Assembly: GCF_023015695.1 (NCBI RefSeq)
Contig: NZ_JALKAS010000001.1
Coordinates: forward strand, 2,418,001-2,482,000
Direction of reading: 5' to 3'
DNA: 64,000 bases
Origin: Jannaschia sp. S6380
GTDB taxonomy: Bacteria; Pseudomonadota; Alphaproteobacteria; Rhodobacterales; Rhodobacteraceae
Part shown: in pieces, positions 1 through 8,786 of the stretch
Position numbering within the stretch: position 1 is the stretch's first letter
Layout of the letters: each line of letters opens with the position of its first letter
The notes under the pieces: model-generated
Told to the model about the DNA's origin: nothing
Databases searched by the model: none
What the model saw: only the letters and a program-made list of their open reading frames with translations
Program-made: the position numbers and the translations under genes

Positions 1-858
1 GTCCTCGTCGGGGCGCAGATCGCTCAGCGCGGCGCGCCACATGGCCCAGGCGATCCAGGGGATGCCCAGCGACCGTGCGGCCAGGCGGTTGAACCAATCG
101 CGCGTCCGCCGCTCCTCGGGGTCCTCGAATACGTCGGCGCCGGTATCGGCCAGGCGGAAGCGACGGCTGCCCGATCGGGCGTCCCGCGACAGAAGGCAAA
201 GCCAGGCCTGCAGCCGTGCCCCGTCGAAGGCCTGGAACGTATAGGCCGACGGCAGCAGCAGGGCCGCATCCACCGCCTTCGTCAGATACGCCCAGGCCCA
301 GGAGCCGCAGCCGATCAGGATCCGCCGGTCGGAGGCCACGATGGCGTCGACAAGCGCGCGGACCGTATCCAGCCCCGCCGCGTCGCGCAGGAACCACGCC
401 TCCAGCCGTGGAAGGACCAGCACGCCGGATCCCGAAAGATCGGGCGCATCCGGGCCCGGCCGCTCGATCAGCAGGTGTCGCGCCGGCGGGTGGCGCAGTT
501 CCAGCCCATGTGCCGCGGCCCAGCTTTCCACGACATCCGGGTCGCCACCGGGCGGCATGATCGCGACCTGCACGCGCGCCGCCTGCGACGGCCGGGCCAG
601 CCATTCGGCGTAGCTGTGCGTCATGTCGTCGAGGATCGGCTGGCAGGCGGGCGGGCGCGCCACCTCGTCCAGCCGGTCGGGGCCCAGGTGACCCAGGCGT
701 TCGGGCTCGATCAGGGGGGCGTCGGGCTCGGCGCGGTCGAACACCGCGCGCAGGTCCGCCCAGACGCGCTGGACGGCCTCGTCCCGCGGCATCGTCGGCC
801 AGTCGTAGTTGCCCAGGGACCGAAGGCGGCGCGGGGCGAGCGGATCTTGATCGGGCAT
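1..858 (-). CDS. Uncharacterised protein, C-terminus cut by window edge
   Basis: A minus-strand frame stays open from an ATG at 858 to the first base of the window, giving at least 286 residues starting MPDQDPLAPRRLRSLGNYDW. Codon use is typical of the neighbours and the frame is uninterrupted, so it looks like a real gene whose end lies outside. Visible patches include a GCGSWAWAYL segment and several Trp-rich stretches (residues about 260-278), but I recognise no catalytic motif, signal peptide or clear membrane segment. It is divergent from the helicase gene, and the roughly 150-bp space between them must hold both promoters. Function unknown. Confidence 0.7.
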   Translation of the reverse strand, partial: MPDQDPLAPRRLRSLGNYDWPTMPRDEAVQRVWADLRAVFDRAEPDAPLIEPERLGHLGPDRLDEVARPPACQPILDDMTHSYAEWLARPSQAARVQVAIMPPGGDPDVVESWAAAHGLELRHPPARHLLIERPGPDAPDLSGSGVLVLPRLEAWFLRDAAGLDTVRALVDAIVASDRRILIGCGSWAWAYLTKAVDAALLLPSAYTFQAFDGARLQAWLCLLSRDARSGSRRFRLADTGADVFEDPEERRTRDWFNRLAARSLGIPWIAWAMWRAALSDLRPDED

Positions 859-1009
859 CGACGGTCCTGGTTGCGCCTGCGCGACCCTAGCGCCTCGGGC
901 GCCCCGCGCAAAGCCGCCCCGAACGCGGCCCATGCAAACGCCGCCCTATACAAACGCACACGAAGGCTGTAGCGGGCGGCCCTTGCCCTATCGACAGGAT
1001 GATGACGCG

Positions 1010-2809
1010 GTGAAGAAGGCTCTGGCAGAGGCGCTCGACGCGCGCGGATACGACACGTTGACCCCGGTGCAGCAGGCCGTGCTCGCCCCCGAACTGGCTG
1101 GGCGCGACCTCCTGGTCTCGGCGCAGACCGGGTCGGGCAAGACGCTGGGCTTCGGCCTGGCCATCGCGCCGACCCTGCTGGGCGAGGCGGAGACGTTCGG
1201 CCCGGCCGGCGCCCCGCTGGCCCTGGTCATCGCGCCGACGCGGGAATTGGCGATGCAGGTCCGCCGGGAGCTGACATGGCTCTATGACGGGGCCGGGGCG
1301 ACGGTCGCCTCCTGCGTGGGCGGGATGGACATGCGCGACGAACGCCGCGCGCTGGATCGCGGTGCGCATGTCGTCGTGGCGACGCCCGGACGGCTGCGCG
1401 ATCACATCACCCGCGGATCCGTCGACCTGACGGCGATCCGCGCCATCGTCCTGGACGAGGCCGACGAGATGCTGGACCTCGGCTTCCGCGAGGATCTGGA
1501 GTTCATTCTGGGCGAGGCCCCGACCGCGCGGCAGACCCTGCTCTTCTCGGCCACGGTCCCGGCGGCGATCGCCCGGCTAGCCGAAAGCTATCAGACGAAT
1601 GCCGAACGAGTGGCCACCACGACGGGCGCCAGCCAGCATGCCGACATCGCCTATCATGCGCTGACGGTCTCGGCGCGGGACGCCGAGAATGCCATCATCA
1701 ACGTCCTGCGCTTTCACGAGGCGCCGAACGCCATCGTCTTCTGCAATACCCGTGCGATGGTGAACCGCCTGACGACGCGGCTGTCGAACCGGGGATTTTC
1801 GGTCGTGGCCCTGTCGGGCGAACTGTCGCAGGCGGAGCGTACGCACGCGCTGCAGGCGATGCGCGACGGGCGCGCGCGGGTCTGCGTGGCGACCGACGTG
1901 GCCGCGCGCGGGATCGACCTGCCGAACCTGGACCTGGTGGTTCATGCCGAACTGCCCGGCAGCCATGAGACGCTGCTGCACCGGTCGGGACGGACGGGCC
2001 GGGCCGGGCGCAAGGGGATCAGCGCATTGATCGTGCCGCCCTCGGCGATGAAGAAGGCCCACCGCCTGCTGGGCTGGGCCAAGCTGCGCGCCGAATGGAA
2101 CCCGGCGCCCGGCGCCGACGCGGTGATCGAACGCGACCGGCAGCGCATGCTGGACGACCCCGCCTGGGCCGAGCCCGTGCCGGACACGCGGCGCGAGACG
2201 GTGGATGCCCTGCTGGCGCGCTTTACCCCCGAGCAGATCGCCGATGCCTATCTGCGCCTCCATGGCGACCGCCATTCCGCCCCCGAGGACCTGTCCGAGC
2301 CGGATGCGAAACCCGCCCCACGGGCCGCCTTCGGACCCAGCGTCTGGTTCGCGCTGCAAGGTGGTCGTGACCGCGATGTCGAACCGCGCCGCGTGCTGCC
2401 GATGCTGTGCAAGGCCGCGGGCCTGACGCGTGAGGAGATCGGCGCGATCCGCATCCAGGCCGACGAAACCCTGGTGGAGATCCGTGCCACGGCCGAGCCC
2501 CGTTTCATCAAGGCGCTGGGACCGGACATGTCGCTGGGCGGGAATACGGCCGTGCGACGCGCCGATGGCCCGCCCGCCTCGGGGCCGGGACTTGCCAAAC
2601 ACAAACCCGGCGCCAAGCCCCGGCCGAAGACGGACAAGGCCGAGGCGCGGGACGGGGCCACGAAGCCCTGGCGCAAGCCCGCCGCCCCCAAGCCCCGCGG
2701 GCCGAAGCCGCCGGCCGGAAAGCCGTCGAGCAAGAAGAACCGCCAGCGCGCCGCGGACAAGCCGTCGAAGCCCGCGAAACCGGCACGTCGGAACCCCGAC
2801 CGCGACTGA
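1010..2809 (+). CDS. DEAD-box ATP-dependent RNA helicase with DbpA-like RNA-binding region
   Basis: The protein unwinds RNA duplexes using ATP, probably in ribosome assembly or cold and stress RNA handling. Visible motifs in order are a Q-motif (YDTLTPVQQ, about 14-22), Walker A AQTGSGKT (38-45), APTRELAMQV, TPGR, DEAD (149-152), SAT (180-182), ATDVAARGIDLP and HRSGRTGR (324-331). A DbpA-type RNA-binding region follows at about 444-502, then a Lys/Pro/Arg-rich basic tail to residue 599. I chose the GTG at 1010 because it has AGGA about 10 bases upstream and because family members begin just before the Q-motif. The same frame has an ATG at 932 that lacks a ribosome binding site. No partner gene is adjacent. 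Confidence 0.9.
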   Translation: MKKALAEALDARGYDTLTPVQQAVLAPELAGRDLLVSAQTGSGKTLGFGLAIAPTLLGEAETFGPAGAPLALVIAPTRELAMQVRRELTWLYDGAGATVASCVGGMDMRDERRALDRGAHVVVATPGRLRDHITRGSVDLTAIRAIVLDEADEMLDLGFREDLEFILGEAPTARQTLLFSATVPAAIARLAESYQTNAERVATTTGASQHADIAYHALTVSARDAENAIINVLRFHEAPNAIVFCNTRAMVNRLTTRLSNRGFSVVALSGELSQAERTHALQAMRDGRARVCVATDVAARGIDLPNLDLVVHAELPGSHETLLHRSGRTGRAGRKGISALIVPPSAMKKAHRLLGWAKLRAEWNPAPGADAVIERDRQRMLDDPAWAEPVPDTRRETVDALLARFTPEQIADAYLRLHGDRHSAPEDLSEPDAKPAPRAAFGPSVWFALQGGRDRDVEPRRVLPMLCKAAGLTREEIGAIRIQADETLVEIRATAEPRFIKALGPDMSLGGNTAVRRADGPPASGPGLAKHKPGAKPRPKTDKAEARDGATKPWRKPAAPKPRGPKPPAGKPSSKKNRQRAADKPSKPAKPARRNPDRD

Positions 2810-3027
2810 CCGGCGGCCCCGCCGCCCCGCCCACGGAGCCGGAAGCGTCCGGAACCCCCGCACCCCGGAGGGGTTGCCCCCGGGGCATGTGCATGCGCGC
2901 GCCTTTTCTCCCGTGGATACGGCCGAACCCGCCGCGTCAGGCGGCGGAACAGAACGCCCGGGGCCGCGTTGGGCACCTGTAACACCGGACGGCACCGCAT
3001 GCGCCGCCAGAACCCGGAGAGGTCGGA

Positions 3028-3096
3028 ATGAACAGCATTTTTTACATCATCGGCGTCGTCGTCGTCGCCTTGGCCGTCATCAGTCTGATCGCCTGA
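3028..3096 (+). CDS. 22-residue hydrophobic membrane peptide
   Basis: This short frame reads MNSIFYIIGVVVVALAVISL followed by IA and a stop. It is almost entirely one transmembrane helix. A strong ribosome binding site (GGAGAGGTCGGA) lies just upstream, and the next gene starts 25 bases after its stop. Similar tiny single-helix proteins are common before stress-envelope genes in Rhodobacteraceae, from general knowledge and not checked here. Its position suggests co-transcription with the three following genes. No function can be given beyond a membrane location. Confidence 0.6.
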   Translation: MNSIFYIIGVVVVALAVISLIA

Positions 3097-3121
3097 ACCG
3101 AACAACCCGAAGGAGCCTATC

Positions 3122-3817
3122 ATGGCCGACAAGAAGACAACCCCCGAACCCAATTCCTTCAAGACCGTGACCGAAGCCTCGACCACGTCGCCCGCCGCGC
3201 GCGCCTCGACCGGCGCCGGCAGCACGCCGTCGTCGGCGACGACCGCCACGACGCCGTCGCAGGGCGCCGGGTCCGACGACAAATCGGCCGGCGAGATGGC
3301 CAAGGAAACCAAGGTCGCGGCCGAGGGTCGTGCCAGCGAACTGAAGGACAAGGCCAAAACCGAAGCCTCCAAGCTGGCGGGTCAGGCCAAGTCGGTGGCG
3401 GATTCCAAGGTCGAGGAGGCCAAGGACTACGCCACGTCGAACATCGAACGGACGGCGGACCAGATCCGCAATGCCGGCAACGAGTTCGGCGAGGACAGCT
3501 ATCAGGCCCAGGCGGCGGATTACCTCGCCTCGAACCTGACCTATGCCGCCGACGTCATCCGCGACAAGGATTTCGGCTCGCTCAGCGACGACATCACGGC
3601 ATTCGCGCGCCGCAACCCCGCGATGTTCCTCGGCGGTGCGGCACTTCTGGGCTTCGCCGCGGCGCGGCTGATGAAGGCATCCGAGCGCGACCACGGTCCT
3701 GCCGCCTCGACCTATGCCGACCGGGGCTACGACAGCCGCACCTATGACGATCGGCGTTTCGATGCGCCGACGCCCGGCGTCGCGCACACCCCCCATGACC
3801 GCCCGATCGGAAGGTAA
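3122..3817 (+). CDS. YqjD/ElaB (DUF883)-like membrane-anchored protein
   Basis: This 231-residue protein has a low-complexity Ser/Thr/Ala-rich N-terminus (1-60), an amphipathic Lys/Glu/Ala-rich helical stretch (about 60-110) with apolipoprotein-like periodicity, and one hydrophobic helix at about 160-182 (FARRNPAMFLGGAALLGFAA). The tail is Asp/Arg/Tyr-rich. Helices plus a C-terminal anchor resemble ElaB/YqjD and the so-called nutrient-deprivation-induced proteins, which tether to the inner membrane under stress. AAGGAG lies just before the ATG. The YqjE-like gene starts five bases after its stop, as in the yqjDE arrangement of enterobacteria. The molecular role is unproven. Confidence 0.75.
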   Translation: MADKKTTPEPNSFKTVTEASTTSPAARASTGAGSTPSSATTATTPSQGAGSDDKSAGEMAKETKVAAEGRASELKDKAKTEASKLAGQAKSVADSKVEEAKDYATSNIERTADQIRNAGNEFGEDSYQAQAADYLASNLTYAADVIRDKDFGSLSDDITAFARRNPAMFLGGAALLGFAAARLMKASERDHGPAASTYADRGYDSRTYDDRRFDAPTPGVAHTPHDRPIGR

Positions 3818-3822
3818 CCGCC

Positions 3823-4215
3823 ATGAACGAAGAAACCCATAACAAGGGCACGACCGGTCTGATCGGCGAGGTTCTGTCCCACGTCTCGAACCTGGTCCGC
3901 AAGGAAGTCGACCTGGCCCGTGCCGAGGTGTCCGAAAACGTCAGCCGTGCCGGCGTCGCCATCGGTCTGCTTGCCGGCGCGCTGATCGTCGCCCTGGTGG
4001 CGCTGAACGTGCTGGCCGCGGCCTTGGTGGCCGCCATCGCCGAGCTCGGCCTCGATGCCGGGTGGGCGGCGCTGATCGTCGGTGGCGCGCTTGCCATCAT
4101 CGCGTTCGCGATGGTCTCCAAGGGCACGAAGGACCTCAAGCTTTCCAGCCTGGCCCCCAGCCGCACGGCCAAGAATGTGCAGCGGGATGCGACCGTCGTG
4201 AAGGAGTCGATCTGA
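3823..4215 (+). CDS. YqjE / holin-X (DUF1469) family membrane protein
   Basis: This 130-residue protein has an amphipathic N-terminal region (TTGLIGEVLSHVSNLVRKEV) and two long hydrophobic segments at about 45-72 and 78-100, then a basic C-terminus. That layout fits the phage-holin superfamily III / YqjE family, whose chromosomal members are not lysis proteins but partners of YqjD-type proteins at the inner membrane. The last base of its stop codon is the first base of the next ATG, so the three proteins are translationally coupled. Likely regulated together with them as a stress operon. Confidence 0.85.
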   Translation: MNEETHNKGTTGLIGEVLSHVSNLVRKEVDLARAEVSENVSRAGVAIGLLAGALIVALVALNVLAAALVAAIAELGLDAGWAALIVGGALAIIAFAMVSKGTKDLKLSSLAPSRTAKNVQRDATVVKESI

Positions 4216-5321
4216 TGACCGACAAGACACCCGATCAGATCGAACGCGAGATCGAGGCCGAACGCGGCGAGCTTGCCCGCTCGCTGGAGGAGTTGCAGGC
4301 CAAGTTCTCGCCCGAGGCGCTGGTGAATACGGCGACCGGCCTCTTTCGCGACCATGGCGGTGCCATCGCCGACAACGCGACCCGGCAGGTCAAGCAGAAC
4401 CCGCTGGCGCTGGTGGTAACCGGGGTCGGTCTCGCCTGGCTCATCGCCGGGCCGGGCCGCAAGACAGGGCAGACCTATGACCGGTGGTCGGCCACGCATG
4501 GCATAGATGCGTTCCGCGACCATTACGGCCGGCCCGAAGACCGCGACCCTCCGCGCGTCGCCTATGACGACCGGGTCTATGCGAGCGCGCCCGGCTTCAA
4601 CCCGGACAGGGATCCGATGACCGGCTTCGATGACCGCCTGGCACGGGCCGAAGGCGACTGGGAGGAGCCCGGTCTTCGCGACCGCGTGCAGGACCGCGTC
4701 CGTGGCGCCGCGCAATCGGCCCGCGATGGACTGGCCTCAGCCCGCGCCCGCGTGGCCGGCACGGCCGCATCGCTGGGTTCGGACAGCGACGGGTCGTCCG
4801 GTTCGGACAAGTCCATGCTCGATCGATTGAAGGAAGGAACAGAAAATATGACCGACGCCGCACGTGACCGTGTGATTGCCGCCCGCCAACGTGCCTATGA
4901 GGCGCAGCGCCGGGTCGAGGATCACGCCCGTCAATACGCGAGCTATGGCCGCGAGGCCTATGGCAGCCAGCCGCTGGTAGGCGGCCTGATCGCCTTTGGC
5001 GTGGGTGCGCTGATCGGCGCCGCCCTGCCGCGCACACGCCGGGAGGACGAGTACCTGGGTGTCTATCGCGACCGTGCCATGTCCGAGGCCGAGCGGATCT
5101 ATCGCGAGGAATCGTCCAAGCTTCAGTCCGTGGCCCGCGCCGCCGCCGATGAGGCCAAGGCCGTGGCCTCCGACGCCATCGAGCAGGTCAAGTCTGGCGC
5201 GCCGTCGGGTAAGGAGGCCGTCGATCAGGCCGAGGGGGCCGCGAAATCCGCCGCCACCCGCGTTGCCGACGCCGCCAAATCCGAGGCGGAGAAGAAGGAT
5301 CTGGGCGGCAGCGTCCGCTGA
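4215..5321 (+). CDS. DUF3618 domain membrane protein
   Basis: The 368-residue product starts MTDKTPDQIEREIEAERGEL, the signature of DUF3618 (a short helical segment usually preceding a membrane helix). A hydrophobic helix follows at about 60-76 (NPLALVVTGVGLAWLIAG), then a long Asp/Arg/Tyr-rich linker. A second helix lies near residue 258-272 (LVGGLIAFGVGALIGAALP), and the Ala/Lys/Glu-rich end is likely helical. The start is fixed by AAGGAG at 4201-4206 and by one-base overlap with the upstream stop. It is the last gene of the operon, followed by a terminator. The family role is unknown; membrane stress is inferred from neighbours. Confidence 0.85.
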   Translation: MTDKTPDQIEREIEAERGELARSLEELQAKFSPEALVNTATGLFRDHGGAIADNATRQVKQNPLALVVTGVGLAWLIAGPGRKTGQTYDRWSATHGIDAFRDHYGRPEDRDPPRVAYDDRVYASAPGFNPDRDPMTGFDDRLARAEGDWEEPGLRDRVQDRVRGAAQSARDGLASARARVAGTAASLGSDSDGSSGSDKSMLDRLKEGTENMTDAARDRVIAARQRAYEAQRRVEDHARQYASYGREAYGSQPLVGGLIAFGVGALIGAALPRTRREDEYLGVYRDRAMSEAERIYREESSKLQSVARAAADEAKAVASDAIEQVKSGAPSGKEAVDQAEGAAKSAATRVADAAKSEAEKKDLGGSVR

Positions 5322-5344
5322 ACGCGGCCTGATCCAGGACAAAC

Positions 5345-5378
5345 GGGGCGTGGATCAACGGGTCCGCGCCCCTTTTTT
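5345..5378 (+). terminator. Rho-independent terminator of the envelope-stress operon
   Basis: GGGGCG at 5345-5350 pairs with CGCCCC at 5367-5372, with an inner GGA/TCC pairing, and is followed directly by six T at 5373-5378. It lies 24 bases after the DUF3618 stop. Confidence 0.85.
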
Positions 5379-5383
5379 GTGGT

Positions 5384-5832
5384 CTAAGAAGAGACGCGCG
5401 CGTGTCCGTGGCCCAGAAATATTCTAGGCGACATGCGACATAATGAAACGCGATACGGCCTGAAATGTCGAAAGACGCTTCGTAATTCGCACCATCCCGC
5501 GAGGACGATGGCATCCGAGTGGTAGGCCATGGCGATGGGTAGGATCGTGCGTTCGCCCTGCGTCTTGTCCGCTCTTTCATAGGTTATTCTTAATTTCTGC
5601 TCGTCGTGAATGGCCTTACGAACATCGAACAGGTCGATGGCATTAGGTTCTTCTGCCCCCCAACCTGCAGCAGACAGGTTACGACTCAAGGGTGGGGCGT
5701 CGGCCAGTCCCTGGGCGTCGCCGCGGACTGCGCGTTCGCGTTTAGGTCCCTTGCGATGTCCTGCGCCGTGCATGGTTTTTCAGGAATACGAAGCAACTGG
5801 ATTATCTCGAACATCCGAACCGAACGACCCAT
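5384..5832 (-). pseudogene. WYL-domain (YafY-type) transcriptional regulator, internally deleted
   Basis: The minus strand from the ATG at 5832 reads MGRSVRMFEIIQLLRIPEKP then CTAQDIARDL, a typical YafY/DeoR-like winged-helix start. This frame soon reaches a stop. A second frame to 5384 carries the WYL half, with AIDLFDVRKAIHDEQKLRIT and WCELRSVFRHFR. About 90 residues expected between the two halves are missing and the halves are in different frames, so an internal deletion destroyed the gene. WYL proteins sense ligands or nucleic acid and control neighbouring genes. Here the neighbours are also broken, which suggests the whole module lost its use. Confidence 0.75.
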
Positions 5833-5947
5833 GGCCTTTTGCCTCTAACAGATACCCAACGTGACAGTCTTTCGAAGATTGCTGACACATACATGCCAGC
5901 ATGGGCGTGTTATCGATCGTTGGCGACACGCCAATCAAGTCAAGGAC

Positions 5948-6660
5948 ATGCCTCCTGCCGACATCCTTCCGAGACCTTCATGCGCGCGGAAACCCCTTCA
6001 TTCTGGCAAATGCATGAGACATCGGAACGGTTCGTTTGTTCGCCGGTATGGGTGCAAGGGCCCTCGCCACGTCTTCTGGCGCGCATGCGTTCACACTGGG
6101 GCGGTCCGACCTTCATACGATCACACGGGACGAAGCACTTGCCCACGCCGAGGCGATTGTGTCGGCAACATCGCTTCCAGTATCGGGTGACTTTGAAAAA
6201 CGGGTTCGGCGGTGCCCCGGATATCGTGGAGGAAACCGTCAAACTGTCAGCGGACGTCGGGCTCGCGGGGATCTCGATCGAAGACGTCGTGCCTGTCGAT
6301 GCACAGCCCTACCCGTTCGACCTCTCGGTCGAGCGCGTCCGTGCGGCCAATGCGACTGCAAGTGCGCTGTCCAAGGACTTCGTCCTCGTCGCGCGTGCAG
6401 ATGGCTTCATGTACGGCTCCTATGATCTGGACGAGGCGGTCAGGCGCATTCAGGCGTTCGAAGCGGCTGGCGCGGATTGCGTCGATGTCCCCTATCTGAA
6501 GGATATCGCGACCGTCACGACGGTCTGTCGCAGCGTATCCATCCCGGTGAATGTCGGGATCAGCACAGTCGAAAACGTCAAGCTGGCGGAGTTCGCAAAT
6601 GCGGGCGCTGCACGGCTTTCATTGGGAATGGCGATGGCAACCGCGAGCGGGCGCGTCAAT
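5948..6660 (+). pseudogene. Isocitrate lyase / PEP mutase family protein, disrupted
   Basis: The reading is FRDLHARGNPFILANA, then TGA at 6015-6017 where the family has Trp (NAWD). It resumes as GMGARALATSSGAHAFTLGR to VSGDFE. At 6196-6200 a run of five A shifts the frame; with four A it would read GDFENGFGGAPD. The second frame continues through VGLAGISIEDV and a C-terminal TIM-barrel part (FEAAGADC, ANAGAARLSLG) to about 6660, after which similarity ends. An AAGG lies before an ATG at 5948, but that ATG is out of frame with the body. Intact relatives cleave C-C or C-P bonds of small carboxylates. At least two lesions plus a lost end make it non-functional. Confidence 0.8.
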
Positions 6661-6763
6661 CTCTCTCCGACGACCGGTCGAATTCAAGTCTCGGAGTCGC
6701 AACCGCTGGAAGCCCACAACCGTTCGTCGGACAGTTCTTCGAAACGCGGCCGGTCGGCCCGAC

Positions 6764-7152
6764 CTACTCGTCTCCGTCGCAGCAGACGCAGACCTCGTTG
6801 TCATCCATATCGCGAAAATAGGCGCCGAAGTATGTCGCATGATACTCTGGCCTAAGCCCTGGCGGCCCATCGCACCTGCCTCCGGCCCCGACCGCCGCTC
6901 CATGGCAAAGATCGACAGCCTTGCGTGTTGACGCGAGAAGCGCAGTCATCTGACCGTTGCCAGCGTTGTGGGGCTGTTCGTTATGGGGTGTCCCGACAAG
7001 GAAGAGTGGACGATCATGCTGGCCGATCCAGCCCGCCCAACCACGCCCGTCATCCGCAAATTTGCGTCTCAGCCCCAGAGGGGCGAGGACCGCGTCATAA
7101 ACGCGATGGCCCTCGAAAGATTGCGGGTTCCAATATGAACGTGAGACAGCAT
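6764..7152 (-). pseudogene. VOC (glyoxalase-fold) family protein with one frameshift
   Basis: From the ATG at 7152 the minus strand reads MLSHVHIGTRNLSRAIAF, a standard VOC N-terminus. A frame change at 7099-7101 follows: a TTT that would restore YDAVLAPLGL if it were TTTT. After that shift the frame is open to 6764 and ends with GPPGLRPEYHATYFGAYFRD, the usual metal-site end of this family. The only visible lesion is one missing T in a homopolymer, so a sequencing error or a very recent mutation is possible. Its ATG overlaps the TGA of the upstream glutathione transferase gene, so the two formed an operon. Confidence 0.75.
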
Positions 7153-7823
7153 CAAACGTTGTCCGCCATCATCTTCGCCTCGATCGCCAGAGCCTGCGCC
7201 ACGGACGTCCGTTCGCCCATAAGCCTCCGATGGGCGGCCACCTTCGGGAAATCGTCCGGGCCGCACCCGTCGGACTCCATCCACCGAGAAATCGTGAAGA
7301 GATAGGGGTCGGCAATCGTATAGCTCTCGCCGAATACAAATGGGCCCTGCATCAGGTGGTGCTCAATATGGGCGTAGCAGACGTCAACGGCCTCGGGCAC
7401 TTTCTGTCGCATCGCTTCTTCATGTTCCTCGCCATCCAGCCAGCGATACCCCCGCATTCGATGCGCGTGGGCGACGTGAAGCGTAGAGCAGAGGTAGCTG
7501 TTGAACGCTTGAACTTTCGCCTGCGCCACAGGTGCGACGGGAACGAGTTCAGCGGTCGGCGCAAGCTGCGCAATCAGCATCAGGATCGCAGGCGTTTCTA
7601 CCACGATATCCTTGCCGAACACGATTGCAGGCACCTTGGCGGAAGGGTTGATTGCGCGGTAGGCCTTCCCCAGTTGCTCGTCGCGCGCAAAGGAAACCTC
7701 TTTCACCGTCGGCTCCATCCCGGCATCGTAGCACGCGATGAGGGATGCCAGCGAACAGGTGTCAGGCGCGAAGTAAAGTATCGGTCGCTCAATGTCCGCG
7801 GTCAAATCGGAAGCTGCTTTCAT
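7152..7823 (-). CDS. Glutathione S-transferase family protein
   Basis: The 223-residue protein has an N-terminal thioredoxin-like half (about 14-90), including the pattern NPSAKVPAIVF and ETPAILMLIA. The latter corresponds to the cis-Pro and the Glu-Thr (usually Glu-Ser) glutathione-binding site. The C-terminal half is all-helical with a SYTIADPYLFTISRW segment typical of GSTs. It should conjugate glutathione to electrophiles in the cytosol, although the real substrate is unknown. The stop overlaps the start of the VOC pseudogene, consistent with a detoxification pair. The start at 7823 has no obvious ribosome binding site; the frame has no better one. The gene looks intact between decayed neighbours. 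Confidence 0.85.
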   Translation of the reverse strand: MKAASDLTADIERPILYFAPDTCSLASLIACYDAGMEPTVKEVSFARDEQLGKAYRAINPSAKVPAIVFGKDIVVETPAILMLIAQLAPTAELVPVAPVAQAKVQAFNSYLCSTLHVAHAHRMRGYRWLDGEEHEEAMRQKVPEAVDVCYAHIEHHLMQGPFVFGESYTIADPYLFTISRWMESDGCGPDDFPKVAAHRRLMGERTSVAQALAIEAKMMADNV

Positions 7824-8096
7824 ATCGGATATTCCGGAAATCGTTCTTAGTGTAACTGCATTTATCGGACAAAGAACGCTGGACTTTACGAAACATCGGA
7901 CTCGATGGTCGTCGCGTCATAGCTCGATCAGTCCAGGGATCATGGCCTGCAGGAATTAAGCGTATCTTCGACGGGTATCGGTGCGCGACGGCTTCGCCTC
8001 CACATCCGACACCCTCGGCCCCGACACCCCCGCAAATGACCGCGAAGGCGCGTCCCCTGACCGACCGCCGCCCGCACCGGCAATGAAACCCATACC
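7824..8096. other. Non-coding interval upstream of the GST gene
   Basis: No convincing gene is visible here. The part next to the GST start has an 8-base palindrome TTCCGGAA at 7832-7839 and is less GC-rich than its surroundings, as expected for a promoter. The rest shows no repeat, RNA gene or conserved element I recognise. Confidence 0.4.
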
Positions 8097-8124
8097 AAAA
8101 AGGGGCACGTCCGCGACGCGCCCC
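8097..8124 (-). terminator. Rho-independent terminator of the DUF892 gene
   Basis: On the minus strand GGGGC pairs with GCCCC with a short inner CGT/ACG pairing and a five-base loop, and is followed by five T (A at 8097-8101 on the plus strand). It lies about 30 bases beyond the DUF892 stop codon. Confidence 0.75.
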
Positions 8125-8150
8125 CCGTTCGAAGCGGATATCGCGCGCCG

Positions 8151-8645
8151 TCAGGCCGCCCGGGCGTCGCCGTTGATGCCCGAGGTCGCGATCTCGGTCA
8201 TCCGTTCGTCGCCGTCATAGGTGTGGCTCAGATGCGTGTCGATCTTCTGGGCCTCGTCGGGCAGTTCGAGACGTTTCGCGAAGGCCTTCACGCAACCGTA
8301 GCCCGCGATCGCGTAGTGGGCCATCCGCTGGTACTGGGTGACGATCATCGCGTCGCGCGTCGCGTCGTCGCCGAAATCCTCCTCCAGCGCATGGGCGCGG
8401 GCCTCGGCGACGAGGCCTTCCATTCCCTTGCAATGCTCGCCGCCCGGGTCCTTGCCATGGCCCTCGATCAGGCCGCGCAGCATGTCCATGCCGTCCGAGA
8501 TGCCCTTGTGCCCCGCATGAAGGGCCTCCTTCAATTCGGCGTCGGTCGCCGCCTTCTCCAGTTCGATGGTGATGTCGCGGGACTGCTTGCAGGCCGAGTA
8601 GATGTCCTGCAGCTGATCGAGATAGAGATCCTTCAAGCCATTCAT
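8151..8645 (-). CDS. DUF892 (YciE/YciF-like) ferritin-like stress protein
   Basis: This 164-residue protein starts MNGLKDLYLDQLQDIYSACK, the diagnostic opening of DUF892. The family forms a four-helix ferritin-like bundle and is induced by osmotic and general stress. The Glu and His residues spread over the helices (GHGKDPGGEHCKGMEG, QYQRMAHYAIAGYG) fit the family. AGGAG lies just before the ATG at 8645, although the same frame stays open far upstream. It is divergent from the SDR gene and ends in its own terminator. The exact biochemical role, metal binding or otherwise, is not established for the family. Confidence 0.88.
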   Translation of the reverse strand: MNGLKDLYLDQLQDIYSACKQSRDITIELEKAATDAELKEALHAGHKGISDGMDMLRGLIEGHGKDPGGEHCKGMEGLVAEARAHALEEDFGDDATRDAMIVTQYQRMAHYAIAGYGCVKAFAKRLELPDEAQKIDTHLSHTYDGDERMTEIATSGINGDARAA

Positions 8646-8786
8646 GGCGTCACTCCTGTCATGGGTTGGGTCATGCCCTTCAACGTGTGCGAAGGCATGC
8701 GCGTTCCGGCCCGGGTGCGTGTTGTCGCAGGGCGGAACTGGCACCCGGTCGGGGCGTTCTTGGACGACCTGCCAGAGGAGATATCC

